Of a DNA stretch of 8,355 nucleotides, positions 1 to 6,255 are shown one piece after another. Location of the stretch: positions 1-8,355 of the forward strand of contig CALHGI010000372.1 in the NCBI GenBank assembly GCA_938029995.1, written 5' to 3'. The notes below the pieces were generated by a model, which was given only the letters and a program-made list of their open reading frames with translations, ran no database searches and had not been told where the DNA came from. A program made the position numbers and the translations under genes. This DNA comes from an uncultured cyanobacterium (GTDB lineage: Bacteria > Cyanobacteriota > Cyanobacteriia > Phormidesmidales > Phormidesmidaceae). Position 1 is the stretch's first letter. Each line of letters starts with the position of its first letter.

Positions 1-543
1 GTGTTGGTGAACAATGCTGGCTTTGGTGATTATGGCCCCTTCGCCGAGGGTGACTGGGGCAAGCAAGGTGCCCTACTCCAGCTCAATATGGTCACCCTCA
101 CCCACCTCACACGGCTCTTTTTACCGTCGATGCTAGAGCGGGGGTACGGCAAAATCCTCAATGTGGCATCAACGGCAGCCTTTCAGCCGGGCCCCTTTAT
201 GGCGGCCTACTATGCCAGCAAGGCCTATGTCATGTCATTTACCGAGGCCCTGGCCCACGAACTCGATGGCACGGGCATTACGGCAACGGTCCTATGCCCA
301 GGACCGACCCAGGGAACCGATTTTCAAGCTCGGGCTGAGCTGGATGACGTGGACTTTTTTAAGCAACTAAAGCTGCCTGATGCCGCTGACGTGGCGCAGT
401 TTGCCTACGAGGCCCTAGAGCGAAATCAGGTCGTGGCCGTCCATGGTGTATTGAACCGGCTCCTGGTATTTACCAATCGCATCATGCCCCGGCGTACGGT
501 CACGGATGCGGTGGGGCGGTTGCAAGCGCCCAAGGAAACGTGA
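1..543 (+). CDS. Short-chain dehydrogenase/reductase, 3' part (N-terminus outside window)
   Basis: NAD(P)-dependent oxidoreductase of the classical SDR fold, closest in feel to the DltE/YqjQ-like group (COG0300); the substrate is unknown. Visible from the window edge (residues counted from base 1): the NNAG motif at 4-7, catalytic Asn29, catalytic Ser57 in NVAS, and the Tyr70-x-x-x-Lys74 pair with the usual 13-residue Ser-Tyr spacing, then the PG motif at 100-101 that follows beta-strand 6. The nucleotide-binding TGxxxGIG segment, roughly the first 75-80 residues, must lie upstream, so base 1 is not the true start even though it reads GTG. The C-terminus looks complete and ends in TGA at 541-543. 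It converges on the small membrane-protein gene after 32 bases. The SDR assignment is firm; the reaction is not known. Confidence 0.9.
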   Translation: MLVNNAGFGDYGPFAEGDWGKQGALLQLNMVTLTHLTRLFLPSMLERGYGKILNVASTAAFQPGPFMAAYYASKAYVMSFTEALAHELDGTGITATVLCPGPTQGTDFQARAELDDVDFFKQLKLPDAADVAQFAYEALERNQVVAVHGVLNRLLVFTNRIMPRRTVTDAVGRLQAPKET

Positions 544-548
544 GGGGG

Positions 549-569
549 CCAGTGGGGCAAGCGCCCTGG
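549..569. terminator. Weak hairpin between convergent genes
   Basis: Between the SDR stop and the end of the opposing gene, GGGC (555-558) can pair with GCCC (563-566) around an AAGC loop, with CCA/TGG (549-551 and 567-569) extending the stem past a three-base bulge. There is no T-tract on either side. It could serve as a shared terminator, but the stem is short. Confidence 0.22.
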
Positions 570-575
570 TGAAAC

Positions 576-908
576 TTACTGGGGGCGAGCGTTTTTATTG
601 ATGGTGAAGGAAATGGAGGGTTCTGGCGCTGTGCTACCTGGGGATGGTGATGCGGTGGACGACTGCCCAGCAGCGGTGTCTTGTGCCTCCATGGGGGGCG
701 CTGCATTCTCTGGCATATCGTGGGTGTTTGCCGCAGCGGGCATGGCGGCGGAATTTTTGGGGGCGGAATTGCTTGCGATCGCAAGTCCTAAGCCAGCCAA
801 AATTGACAGCGGCAGCGAAAACTCCCCCAGCCAGTGCAGCCCTGTGAGCCAGTTAAACACCCCCAGGAACACATACAAACAGACCAAGCACAATGCCCAA
901 ACGTGCAT
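576..908 (-). CDS. Small two-helix membrane protein with Ala/Pro/Ser-rich tail
   Basis: A 110-residue protein of unknown function. Residues about 4-22 and 29-46 are hydrophobic and should form two membrane segments joined by a short aromatic turn (TGLHWLGEF). Residues 47-110 form a polar, low-complexity tail rich in Ala, Pro, Ser and Thr. The ATG at 906-908 is preceded by GGAAGG about five bases upstream, one of the better ribosome-binding sites in the window, which supports this strand. A similar-length open frame on the other strand (598-924) lacks comparable features and is taken as its shadow. The HIP1 copy at 775-782 lies inside, in the codons around the end of helix 2. The gene is transcribed divergently from map. 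The compact N-terminal hydrophobic domain looks conserved-type, but I cannot name a family. Confidence 0.6.
   Translation of the reverse strand: MHVWALCLVCLYVFLGVFNWLTGLHWLGEFSLPLSILAGLGLAIASNSAPKNSAAMPAAANTHDMPENAAPPMEAQDTAAGQSSTASPSPGSTAPEPSISFTINKNARPQ
775..782. repeat. HIP1 octamer (GCGATCGC)
   Basis: Perfect copy within the longer palindrome TTGCGATCGCAA. HIP1 is the highly iterated palindrome of many cyanobacterial genomes. Confidence 0.9.
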
Positions 909-981
909 GCCCTTCCACCACTAATATCTTTGACCACGTTTTATCACATCTAAACCAATAGCAGAGCAGTCCTCCCTGGCC

Positions 982-1011
982 TTACCCCTGATTCCATCAT
1001 TTTTCTATTAT
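982..1011 (+). promoter_or_regulatory. Possible sigma-70-type promoter for map
   Basis: TTACCC at 982-987 and TATTAT at 1006-1011 are separated by 18 bases, about 80 bases upstream of the map start. A second -10-like TATAGC lies at 1025-1030 without a good -35 partner. The 183-base gap between the divergent small membrane-protein gene and map must hold promoters for both. An AGGAGG at about 1050 has no start codon at a suitable distance, so it does not act as the map ribosome-binding site. Confidence 0.25.
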
Positions 1012-1091
1012 CTGGCGGCGAGAGTATAGCAATAGCGCTAGAGTGAGGTAGGAGGGAAACCCCCAGACGATTACTCATACCTAGAAACATC

Positions 1092-1895
1092 GTGGACGCT
1101 CCATTTAAAGGAATCATCCGGCTCTCAAAACGGGAAATTGAACAAATGCGTAATGCCTGTCAGCTGGCGGCGCGTTTATTAGATCACCTAGAGCCCATGG
1201 TTCAACCCGGTGTTAGTACCCTAGAGCTCAACGACGAAGCCGAACGCTGGACCCAGGCCCATGGCGCAAAGAGCGCCCCCCTAGGATATCCAGGTGGAGA
1301 AGGCGTAGACCCGTTTCCCAAATCGATTTGCACCAGCGTCAATGAAGTGGTGTGCCACGGCATTCCCGATGCCAAGCAAATTTTACGGGACGGTGACATT
1401 ATCAACATCGATGTCACACCAATTTTGAATGGGTACCACGGGGACACCTCACGAACATTCCTAGTCGGGGAAGTATCCCCCCAGGCCAAACGCCTGGTAG
1501 AAGTCACCCAGGAAAGCATGTACCGAGGCATCCAAGCCGTTAAGCCTGGGGCCCGCATCGGTGACATCGGTGCCGCCATTCAAACCTATGCCGAAGGGGA
1601 AGGCTTTTCCGTCGTGCGCGACTTTGTGGGCCACGGCGTCCACCGCATCTTCCACACTGAGCCTCAAATTCCCCACTATGGCACCGCCGGGAAAGGCAAA
1701 AAGTTTTCCCCTGGCATGGTGTTTACCATCGAACCCATGATCAATGTGGGCTCCTACGAAGTTGAACTGCTGGCCGACGGTTGGACCGCCATTACCAAGG
1801 ACCGGGCCCTAACCGCTCAGTTCGAACACACCGTAGTCGTGACCAAAGAGGGTGTTGATATTTTAACCAAGGCCCCCGTGGCAGCTGCTGTTTAA
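1092..1895 (+). CDS. map: Type I methionine aminopeptidase
   Basis: Cytosolic metalloenzyme that removes the initiator methionine from nascent proteins with small second residues. The 267-residue product has the full pita-bread fold set: metal ligands Asp107 (INIDVT), Asp118 (HGDTS), His181 (FVGHGV), Glu214 (TIEP) and Glu245 (QFEHT), each shifted by exactly ten from the E. coli positions, plus the conserved His89 in VCHGIPD. The start is GTG at 1092, because the family's N-terminal helix (LSKREIEQMRNA) begins right after it; the ATG at 1146 would cut that helix. No clear Shine-Dalgarno is present. The length fits the plain type I enzyme without the N-terminal zinc-finger extension seen in some forms. 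Cyanobacteria often hold several map paralogues, so this need not be the only copy. The lipoprotein gene follows after 34 bases with no terminator between, suggesting cotranscription. Confidence 0.96.
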   Translation: MDAPFKGIIRLSKREIEQMRNACQLAARLLDHLEPMVQPGVSTLELNDEAERWTQAHGAKSAPLGYPGGEGVDPFPKSICTSVNEVVCHGIPDAKQILRDGDIINIDVTPILNGYHGDTSRTFLVGEVSPQAKRLVEVTQESMYRGIQAVKPGARIGDIGAAIQTYAEGEGFSVVRDFVGHGVHRIFHTEPQIPHYGTAGKGKKFSPGMVFTIEPMINVGSYEVELLADGWTAITKDRALTAQFEHTVVVTKEGVDILTKAPVAAAV

Positions 1896-1929
1896 GCCGG
1901 GCTGCCCCATAGACTAGACGATCAAACTA

Positions 1930-2472
1930 ATGCATAGAGTTCTATACCTATTTCTGGTGCTCACGATCACAGCCTGTACGGCCGCTCCAGAAATAGTGAA
2001 CACACCCCCCGCCCCTGCCCCCGTGCCCGATACGATCACTGAGCCCGTGGTTGATTCTATTGTCACCAGTCCGACCGATGCCTCCGGTCTCCCCGTCGCC
2101 GACCTGGTGTCGGTGGCCGTCACCGGGGAAGCGGGCAACTATACCTTTGCCGTTACCATTAGCAGTGCGGACATCGGCTGTGAACAATATGCCGACTGGT
2201 GGGAAGTGGCCGATGCCCAAACCGGTAAATTACTCTATCGCCGCATTTTGGCCCATAGCCATGTCAATGAGCAGCCGTTTACCCGCAGCGGTGGTCCCGT
2301 GCCCATTCAGTCAGATCAGGCCGTTATCATCAGGGCCCACATGGGTGGCATACAAAGTCACTATGGCGGTCAGGTCCTAGGGGGCTCCGTCGATGGTGGC
2401 TTCCAATTCGTGGTGGATTCGTTGCCCAATTTAGACATGGTTCAACCGCTGCCCACGGGATGTACTTTTTGA
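1930..2472 (+). CDS. Predicted secreted lipoprotein, function unknown
   Basis: A 180-residue product with a type II signal peptide: short basic start (MHR), hydrophobic core at 4-13 and lipobox ITAC with Cys16 as the lipidation site. A Pro/Ala-rich linker (about 24-34) follows. The mature domain, about 58-180, looks beta-rich and globular, with YADWWEV at 87-93, LLYRRILAHSHVNEQPFTRSGGPV at about 101-124 written here by its ends only, and a C-terminal PLPTGC. Cys84 and Cys178 could form a disulfide in the periplasm. His109 and His111 (HSH) could bind metal, but that is inference. I recognise the domain only as a conserved-looking unknown. It begins 34 bases after map and probably shares its transcript. 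The start ATG lacks a clear ribosome-binding site; it is chosen because it places the signal peptide correctly. Confidence 0.75.
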   Translation: MHRVLYLFLVLTITACTAAPEIVNTPPAPAPVPDTITEPVVDSIVTSPTDASGLPVADLVSVAVTGEAGNYTFAVTISSADIGCEQYADWWEVADAQTGKLLYRRILAHSHVNEQPFTRSGGPVPIQSDQAVIIRAHMGGIQSHYGGQVLGGSVDGGFQFVVDSLPNLDMVQPLPTGCTF

Positions 2473-2487
2473 GAAAAGGCATGGTGC

Positions 2488-2622
2488 TTAGCGCGTGAGG
2501 CCATACAACTGATGTGCCGGCAAGGCTACGGCAGCCCACTTGACGAGCCATCGACCTATGGGGCAAGCCATGACCAGCACAGACAACCAACACAATTGGT
2601 GAGGCTGTTGCCGTAGTCCCAT
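2488..2622 (-). CDS. Doubtful 44-residue hydrophobic ORF in the gap
   Basis: An ATG at 2620-2622 opens a 44-codon frame ending in TAA at 2488-2490. It holds a Trp/Leu/Val-rich centre (LCWLSVLVMA, then RWLVKWAAVALPA) that could form one or two short membrane segments. The same frame is open further upstream to about 2720, just past the end of the 195-residue gene, but without an ATG there. No ribosome-binding site is visible. It may be chance, a tiny membrane protein or the decayed tail of a gene. I recognise nothing in it. Confidence 0.15.
   Translation of the reverse strand: MGLRQQPHQLCWLSVLVMACPIGRWLVKWAAVALPAHQLYGLTR
2526..2616. repeat. Long-range inverted repeat in the gap behind the lipoprotein gene
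   Basis: CTACGGCAGCC at 2526-2536 is complementary to GGC plus TGCCGTAG at 2603-2616, interrupted only by a three-base TGT bulge, giving 11 pairs around a 66-base interior. Inside it, ACCAA/TTGGT around 2585-2600 gives a small nested hairpin. It may be a structured 3' region for the map-lipoprotein transcript. No T-tract is present. Confidence 0.35.
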
Positions 2623-2670
2623 ACCGCACAGCACACGATTCAAACGCTTAGCCGAGCAAACCAGTGCAGC

Positions 2671-2701
2671 GTCAACGCTAAAAGTTGAGATTAGGCGTGA
2701 C
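2671..2701 (-). terminator. Imperfect hairpin just after the 195-residue gene
   Basis: Seven bases beyond the TAG stop (transcribed right to left), GTCA/TGAC, CGC/GCG and TAA/TTA pair with two single-base bulges around a nine-base loop. There is no T-run on either strand. Its position just after the stop suggests termination or 3' end protection, but the pairing is modest. Confidence 0.28.
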
Positions 2702-2707
2702 AGACCA

Positions 2708-3295
2708 CTAGGCCGCTAGATCGTCCTGAATTTCTAGATCCCCTGTCCAAACTTTGGCCAGAAGCTCAATACCAACTTCACTGAGCAAAACTTCCTCACC
2801 GTCGTATTCAATATCGTGATTAGCGCCGCCTGCGGCCATGACTAAATCTTCAATCCATACATGGCAGGGCGTCATGGGGGTTAGCTTTAACAGCTGGTTC
2901 AGGTGGCTACAGACGTCCGACGGCAGTTCTCGCTGCACCAACTGATAGAGGGGAATGCCGGTACGCTGCTCAACACCGCCTAATATCTGGTGAACATACC
3001 AAGTGGCTTCATTGGTGGGTAGCTGCTGCAGGCGTTCCTGCAAGAGCTGCAGCAACGTCGCCGCGAAATCCACGCCCAAATGCTGATTTAGCGATTGAAC
3101 GGGGCCGTCTAAATCCCGTTCAATCACACTGGAGATTTCATGCCAATCAATGTGGGGAAACTTTTGTTGCAGCAGGATAAACCCGCGCTCATTGATGTGG
3201 CAGGTTCCTTGACTCAGATCATAGGAAAAATCTTCACCGGGCTGGGCACCGGCTTCAATCAACATGCGAAAGAGTTGGACGTTATCAGATTGCAT
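2708..3295 (-). CDS. Hypothetical acidic protein, 195 residues
   Basis: I do not recognise this protein. It appears soluble: no signal peptide and no membrane segment. It is acidic and Leu/Gln-rich. A helical stretch at about 77-93 (heptad-like leucines and glutamines) and another at 114-138 suggest a mainly alpha-helical domain. The N-terminal 40 residues (LIEAGAQPGEDFSYDL, then HINERGFILLQQ) look like a small separate element. The C-terminus from about 145 is strongly acidic (DIEYDGEEVL, GDLEIQDDL). Cys32, Cys129 and Cys144 are scattered and form no zinc motif. The ATG at 3293-3295 is the only sensible start, although no Shine-Dalgarno is seen. The codon pattern and absence of a competing frame support a real gene. 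It stands alone, with an AT-rich leader upstream. Confidence 0.7.
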   Translation of the reverse strand: MQSDNVQLFRMLIEAGAQPGEDFSYDLSQGTCHINERGFILLQQKFPHIDWHEISSVIERDLDGPVQSLNQHLGVDFAATLLQLLQERLQQLPTNEATWYVHQILGGVEQRTGIPLYQLVQRELPSDVCSHLNQLLKLTPMTPCHVWIEDLVMAAGGANHDIEYDGEEVLLSEVGIELLAKVWTGDLEIQDDLAA

Positions 3296-3479
3296 GACAC
3301 GAATCTTGAGGGATGGACGTGGTTATTGTTTTATTTTTTATCGTTTTATTTCATATCAAACTAACGGCTGTATGGGGGAGTTGGTGTAGTGATAAGTACA
3401 AATTTGATCGAGAACGTTGAAATTAGTTTAAATACGTAGAATCTGCACGGTATAAGTACTGTGTATAGCAATTGTTTTG
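3296..3479. other. AT-rich intergenic leader
   Basis: No gene seen. 3310-3365 is very T-rich on the + strand (A-rich as the minus-strand leader of the 195-residue gene) and probably carries its promoter. Around 3450-3468, TATAAG and TATAGC resemble -10 boxes facing right, but I see no convincing -35 box or transcript for them. Confidence 0.4.
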
Positions 3480-3703
3480 CAATGTTGCCATCCGTCCGAT
3501 GACGGGTCTTAGGACTAATCTCAGTATTATTCCGTCGGTAAATATGGTGCGCGTGCCATGGGCCAAGACCGTGGGTAGCCCCGGACAGCCTGAGGTTACA
3601 GCGTCCATGGAGCCGCCAACGTCCCATTACATCAGGAGGTTGGCGATGCGGGGTAATGTGGTCAAATTTACTGAGGTGTGGCGTGGCACATCCCCTGGCC
3701 CAT
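3480..3703 (-). pseudogene. Possible frameshifted PAAR-like gene remnant
   Basis: Reading right to left, three frames join into a PAAR-like order. Frame one starts with ATG at 3703 (MGQGMCHATP, then stop). Frame two gives FDHITPHRQPPDVMG. Frame three, upstream of and through 3608, gives DVGGSM, TSGCPGLPTVLAHG and later RPVIGRMAT. Cyanobacterial PAAR proteins (spike tips of type VI or related contractile injection systems) read roughly MGxPAARxxDxH, TPGxPPxPHVGG, GCPTVLIGG, KPAARMGD in that order. The match needs two frameshifts and a central deletion of about 18 residues, and no frame is intact. It could equally be chance similarity, or the DNA could encode a structured RNA: 3490-3507 and about 3610-3650 both form stems. 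No neighbour belongs to an injection system. Confidence 0.25.
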
Positions 3704-3729
3704 AGGTAAACGATTCACTGCCATAGCAG

Positions 3730-3755
3730 AAAAATCCTGGGGGGAAACCCCGGGA
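3730..3755 (-). terminator. Intrinsic terminator of the glycosyltransferase gene
   Basis: Transcribed right to left from the gene ending at 3780, a GC-rich stem forms between 3748-3755 and 3735-3742 (CCCC/GGGG core, with one C-A mismatch in the RNA, around a five-base loop). It is followed directly by five T residues (the A-run 3730-3734 on the + strand). It lies 25 bases past the stop codon. This is the only hairpin in the window with a proper U-tract. Confidence 0.75.
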
Positions 3756-3766
3756 TACGTCGTATC
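3754..3766. repeat. Short palindrome GATACG-T-CGTATC
   Basis: A 6-bp perfect inverted repeat with a single-base centre, between the glycosyltransferase stop and its terminator stem and sharing two bases with that stem. It may add to the terminator structure; no regulator is implied. Confidence 0.4.
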
Positions 3767-3779
3767 AGTCAATCGCTTC

Positions 3780-4706
3780 CTAGACCTGTTCCCGATAGGC
3801 GGAGTAAACTGCGTTGACGTTGTACCAGTTGAGAAAAATACGGGCAACTTCTAGGGATAGCTGGGGACGGCCCTGATCAATTAACCATTGCAACAGGGGT
3901 TTCAAAGTGCGTTCATTGAGCAGCCCCCCTAGGGATAGTAGTCCCCACAAGACTCGGTGCAACCAGGTCATTTGGATCATCATGCGCACATCCAGGGTGG
4001 GATGCTTTTGATAGAAGACTACGCCCATGCGGGCTCGCTGGATTTCTACGTCAATCAGCCGAGGTAGATCATCGAGGCTAAAGGGGGGATGCCAGTGATA
4101 GCCGACGGCCTCTGGGCATTTGATTAGCTTTAGGCCCAGGTGTTTGAGGCGTACGCCCAGTTCTAGATCCTCCCAGCCGTACTGGGTAAATTGCACATCA
4201 AATAAACCGGCTTCCATCAGCCAGTGTTTTGCGATCGCAACATTCCCGGTGGCAAAAAATGCCTGGGAATAGTCCGTCACCTTAAACGGCTCTGAGGTGG
4301 GCTGCTCAAAATTACAGGTATTGACCACTCGCCCATAGGTAAAGACCCGATCGTCACCATGGGCAGCCATGTAGGCGGTCAGGGCATCGGCATGGGATTG
4401 CAAAAACCCTTCTAGGACCACCAAATCGCTATCGATAAAAATAATCGTGTCCCCCACCGCCTGCTCCACACCGAAGTTACGGGCAACAGCCGCCCCCCGA
4501 TGGTGCTGTTCGTACAGACTGACATGGGGAAAATTCTCAGCGTTCAACCATTCCACCGTACCGTCGGTAGACCCATCATCCACCACCACAATTTCATAGT
4601 TTTCAATCTGAGTATCGGCCCGCACAACCTGGTGTTCCAAAGCCCGCAGGCATTTCTCTAAAATGGGTTTGCGGTTATAAGTCGGAATAACAACGCTAAA
4701 AAACAT
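3780..4706 (-). CDS. Family 2 glycosyltransferase
   Basis: Transfers a sugar from a nucleotide-sugar donor to an unknown acceptor, probably a cell-surface glycan or glycolipid, on the cytosolic side. Numbered from ATG 4706 (308 residues), the GT-A fold is clear: SVVIPTYNRK at 4-13, VVDDGSTDGT with Asp43-Asp44 for the nucleotide, and the metal-binding DSD at 92-94 (FIDSDLVV). The acceptor region YGWEDLELGVRLKHLG (about 176-192), with an Asp/Glu catalytic-base candidate, resembles the galactosyltransferase-type C-terminal module (Glyco_transf_7C). HWH at 204-206 follows. The C-terminal third is hydrophobic/amphipathic but has no clear membrane helix. The start is uncertain: the frame is open to TTG at 4757 and has ATG at 4736 as well. 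I prefer 4706 because family members begin just before the first beta-strand; no candidate has a good Shine-Dalgarno. Divergent from argG; an intrinsic terminator follows. Confidence 0.9.
   Translation of the reverse strand: MFFSVVIPTYNRKPILEKCLRALEHQVVRADTQIENYEIVVVDDGSTDGTVEWLNAENFPHVSLYEQHHRGAAVARNFGVEQAVGDTIIFIDSDLVVLEGFLQSHADALTAYMAAHGDDRVFTYGRVVNTCNFEQPTSEPFKVTDYSQAFFATGNVAIAKHWLMEAGLFDVQFTQYGWEDLELGVRLKHLGLKLIKCPEAVGYHWHPPFSLDDLPRLIDVEIQRARMGVVFYQKHPTLDVRMMIQMTWLHRVLWGLLSLGGLLNERTLKPLLQWLIDQGRPQLSLEVARIFLNWYNVNAVYSAYREQV
4231..4238. repeat. HIP1 octamer (GCGATCGC)
   Basis: Perfect copy inside the glycosyltransferase gene, again in the form TTGCGATCGCAA. Confidence 0.9.
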
Positions 4707-4774
4707 GGGTCGGCGATTAGGGGCAATGCCCTCCATGATAGCCGGATCACTAGACAATCTTAGGAACAGTTGTG

Positions 4775-4803
4775 TTGCCCCTGGAACACTGCCGTAATAT
4801 ATA
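4775..4803 (+). promoter_or_regulatory. Candidate argG promoter
   Basis: TTGCCC at 4775-4780 and TATATA at 4798-4803 are 17 bases apart, a standard sigma-70-type arrangement, ending 28 bases before the argG ATG, so the leader would be only about 20 bases. I see no ArgR-box palindrome. Confidence 0.5.
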
Positions 4804-4831
4804 GGTTTGTAGTCTTAATCGGAAATCAATT

Positions 4832-6040
4832 ATGGGTCGGGCTGAACGGGTTGTACTTGCCTATTCGGGTGGTGTGGATACTTCTGTCTGCATACCGTAC
4901 TTAAAAAATGAATTTGGCGTCAAAGAAGTGATCACACTGGCGGCGGATTTAGGCCAAGGTGAAGAACTCGGCCCGATTCAGGAAAAAGCACTCAAGGCCG
5001 GGGTAATGGAGTCGCTGGTGGTGGATGTGACGGAAACCTTCATCACGGACTATGCCTTTCCAGCGATCAAGGCCAATGCCATGTACGAAGATCGCTATCC
5101 CTTGTCCACAGCGTTGGCTCGTCCACTCATTGCAAAGGCATTGGTGGCGGCCGCTGAAAAGTATGGTGCCGATGCGGTCGCCCATGGCTGCACGGGCAAA
5201 GGGAATGACCAGGTGCGATTTGATCTTGCGATCGCAGGCCTTAACCCCAACCTGAAGGTCCTCGCCCCCGCCCGCGAATGGGGTATGAGCCGAGAAGAAG
5301 CCATCGCCTATGGCGAACAGTTCGGCCTCACCTTTCCAGTAAAAAAGTCCTCCCCCTACAGCATCGACCGCAATCTATTAGGCCGTAGCGTCGAAGCCAG
5401 CATTCTCGAAGACCCCTGGGCTGAACCCCCCGAAGAAGTCTACGCCTTGACCAAGGCCATAGCTAATACACCGGATCAGCCAGAATATATTGAAATCGAC
5501 TTTCAGCAGGGCAACCCCACCGGGCTCAACGGAACACCCCTAGGCCCCGTTGAGCTGATTACCCAGCTCAATACCCTAGCGGGCAACCACGGCATTGGCC
5601 GCCTTGATATCGTCGAAAACCGAGTGGTCGGCATCAAGTCGCGTGAGATTTACGAAACCCCTGCCCTACTGGTGCTAATTGCCGCCCACCGCGATCTCGA
5701 AAGTCTCACCCTCAATGCCAACGTCACCCAATACAAACGGGGCATCGAACAAACCTATAGCGAGCTAGTGTACAACGGCCTCTGGTTTAGTCCCCTCAAA
5801 GCCGCCCTTGATGCCTTCATCGAACAGACCCAACAACAAGTATCCGGCACCATCCGCCTAAAACTGTTCAAGGGGAATGCCACCATTGTCGGCCGCAAGT
5901 CCGACAATGCCCTCTACAACGAGGAGCTAGCCACCTACGGCGCAGACGACAAGTTTGACCATAGGGCCGCCGAAGGCTTTATTCACATCTGGGGACTCCC
6001 CACCCGTCTGTGGTCAGAGAAAATTCGCTCATCTTCCTAA
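4832..6040 (+). CDS. argG: Argininosuccinate synthase
   Basis: Catalyses citrulline + aspartate + ATP to argininosuccinate + AMP + PPi, the penultimate step of arginine synthesis and, in cyanobacteria, a source of arginine for cyanophycin in strains that make it. The 402-residue product is full length for the ~400-residue bacterial type. Visible motifs: the ATP pyrophosphatase P-loop SGGVDTS at 12-18, the second family signature [14 protein letters not shown] at 117-130 that contacts ATP, citrulline and aspartate, [13 protein letters not shown] at 174-186, and REIYETP at 271-277. The ATG at 4832 gives the usual cyanobacterial N-terminus ([14 protein letters not shown]). The Shine-Dalgarno is weak. 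A perfect 13-bp hairpin lies 11 bases after the stop. It stands alone, divergent from the glycosyltransferase. Confidence 0.98.
   Translation: MGRAERVVLAYSGGVDTSVCIPYLKNEFGVKEVITLAADLGQGEELGPIQEKALKAGVMESLVVDVTETFITDYAFPAIKANAMYEDRYPLSTALARPLIAKALVAAAEKYGADAVAHGCTGKGNDQVRFDLAIAGLNPNLKVLAPAREWGMSREEAIAYGEQFGLTFPVKKSSPYSIDRNLLGRSVEASILEDPWAEPPEEVYALTKAIANTPDQPEYIEIDFQQGNPTGLNGTPLGPVELITQLNTLAGNHGIGRLDIVENRVVGIKSREIYETPALLVLIAAHRDLESLTLNANVTQYKRGIEQTYSELVYNGLWFSPLKAALDAFIEQTQQQVSGTIRLKLFKGNATIVGRKSDNALYNEELATYGADDKFDHRAAEGFIHIWGLPTRLWSEKIRSSS
5228..5235. repeat. HIP1 octamer (GCGATCGC)
   Basis: Perfect copy inside argG, encoding part of LAIAG (residues 132-136). Confidence 0.9.
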
Positions 6041-6051
6041 GGCATAGAACA

Positions 6052-6081
6052 GCAAACGGCTGAACGCATTCAGCCGTTTGC
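6052..6081 (+). terminator. Perfect 13-bp hairpin after argG
   Basis: GCAAACGGCTGAA and its exact complement TTCAGCCGTTTGC flank a CGCA loop, 11 bases beyond the argG stop. No T-tract follows, so it is either a U-less terminator or an mRNA 3'-end stabiliser. Being symmetric, it could also act on the ruvC transcript coming from the right. Confidence 0.6.
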
Positions 6082-6099
6082 CAGACAAAGCCCCAATCG

Positions 6100-6128
6100 T
6101 TTTAACAGAGTCCCTGTTAAAACAGGGA
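6100..6128. repeat. Two overlapping, mutually exclusive hairpins
   Basis: TTTTAACAG (6100-6108) pairs with CTGTTAAAA (6114-6122) around a 5-base loop, a 9-bp stem. Alternatively TCCCTGT (6111-6117) pairs with ACAGGGA (6122-6128) around TAAA, a 7-bp stem. Both use 6114-6117 and 6122, so an RNA could form only one at a time. Confidence 0.55.
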
Positions 6129-6158
6129 AGCACTATTTTGGCCGTGCCTTGAGCGCCA

Positions 6159-6197
6159 TTATTTGTCGTTTAGCCGTATTAGCAATACGACAAATAA
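6159..6197. repeat. 11-bp inverted repeat with a competing inner hairpin
   Basis: TTATTTGTCGT (6159-6169) pairs exactly with ACGACAAATAA (6187-6197) across 17 bases. The alternative stem CGTATT (6175-6180)/AATACG (6184-6189) uses three of the same bases and so competes with the base of the loop. Confidence 0.55.
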
Positions 6198-6220
6198 CTG
6201 TGAACAGACCCCAGTTCCAC

Positions 6221-6255
6221 TTTGCTCGAAACTCAGGGATACCCTTTCGAACAAA
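6221..6255. repeat. 11-bp inverted repeat with one mismatch
   Basis: TTTGCTCGAAA (6221-6231) pairs with TTTCGAACAAA (6245-6255) at 10 of 11 positions. GGG-ATA-CCC at 6236-6244 can extend the top of the stem past a 4-base bulge. Confidence 0.5.

Noticed and set aside
598..924. 108-codon open frame on the + strand opposite the small membrane protein
   Set aside because: No ribosome-binding site, no coherent domain, and the minus strand encodes a plausible two-helix protein with a good ribosome-binding site.
1045..1062. AGGAGG followed by GGGAAACCC as a ribosome-binding site or hairpin before map
   Set aside because: No start codon lies at a usable distance and the stem is only three pairs.
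3472..3705. 77-codon + strand frame in the gap before the glycosyltransferase
   Set aside because: No ribosome-binding site or recognisable domain; the opposite strand gives the better, though broken, PAAR-like reading.
3698..3710. 13-base direct repeat GCCCATAGGTAAA, also at 4331-4343
   Set aside because: In 8.4 kb roughly half an exact 13-mer repeat is expected by chance, and the second copy is ordinary glycosyltransferase coding sequence.
3296..3779. Known riboswitch or housekeeping RNA (TPP, cobalamin, fluoride, 6S, Yfr1, SRP RNA)
   Set aside because: None of the core conserved motifs I could recall is present, only generic stems.
4707..4757. Upstream extension of the glycosyltransferase to ATG 4736 or TTG 4757
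   Set aside because: Adds residues before the first beta-strand that are unlike the family, without a ribosome-binding site; not excluded.
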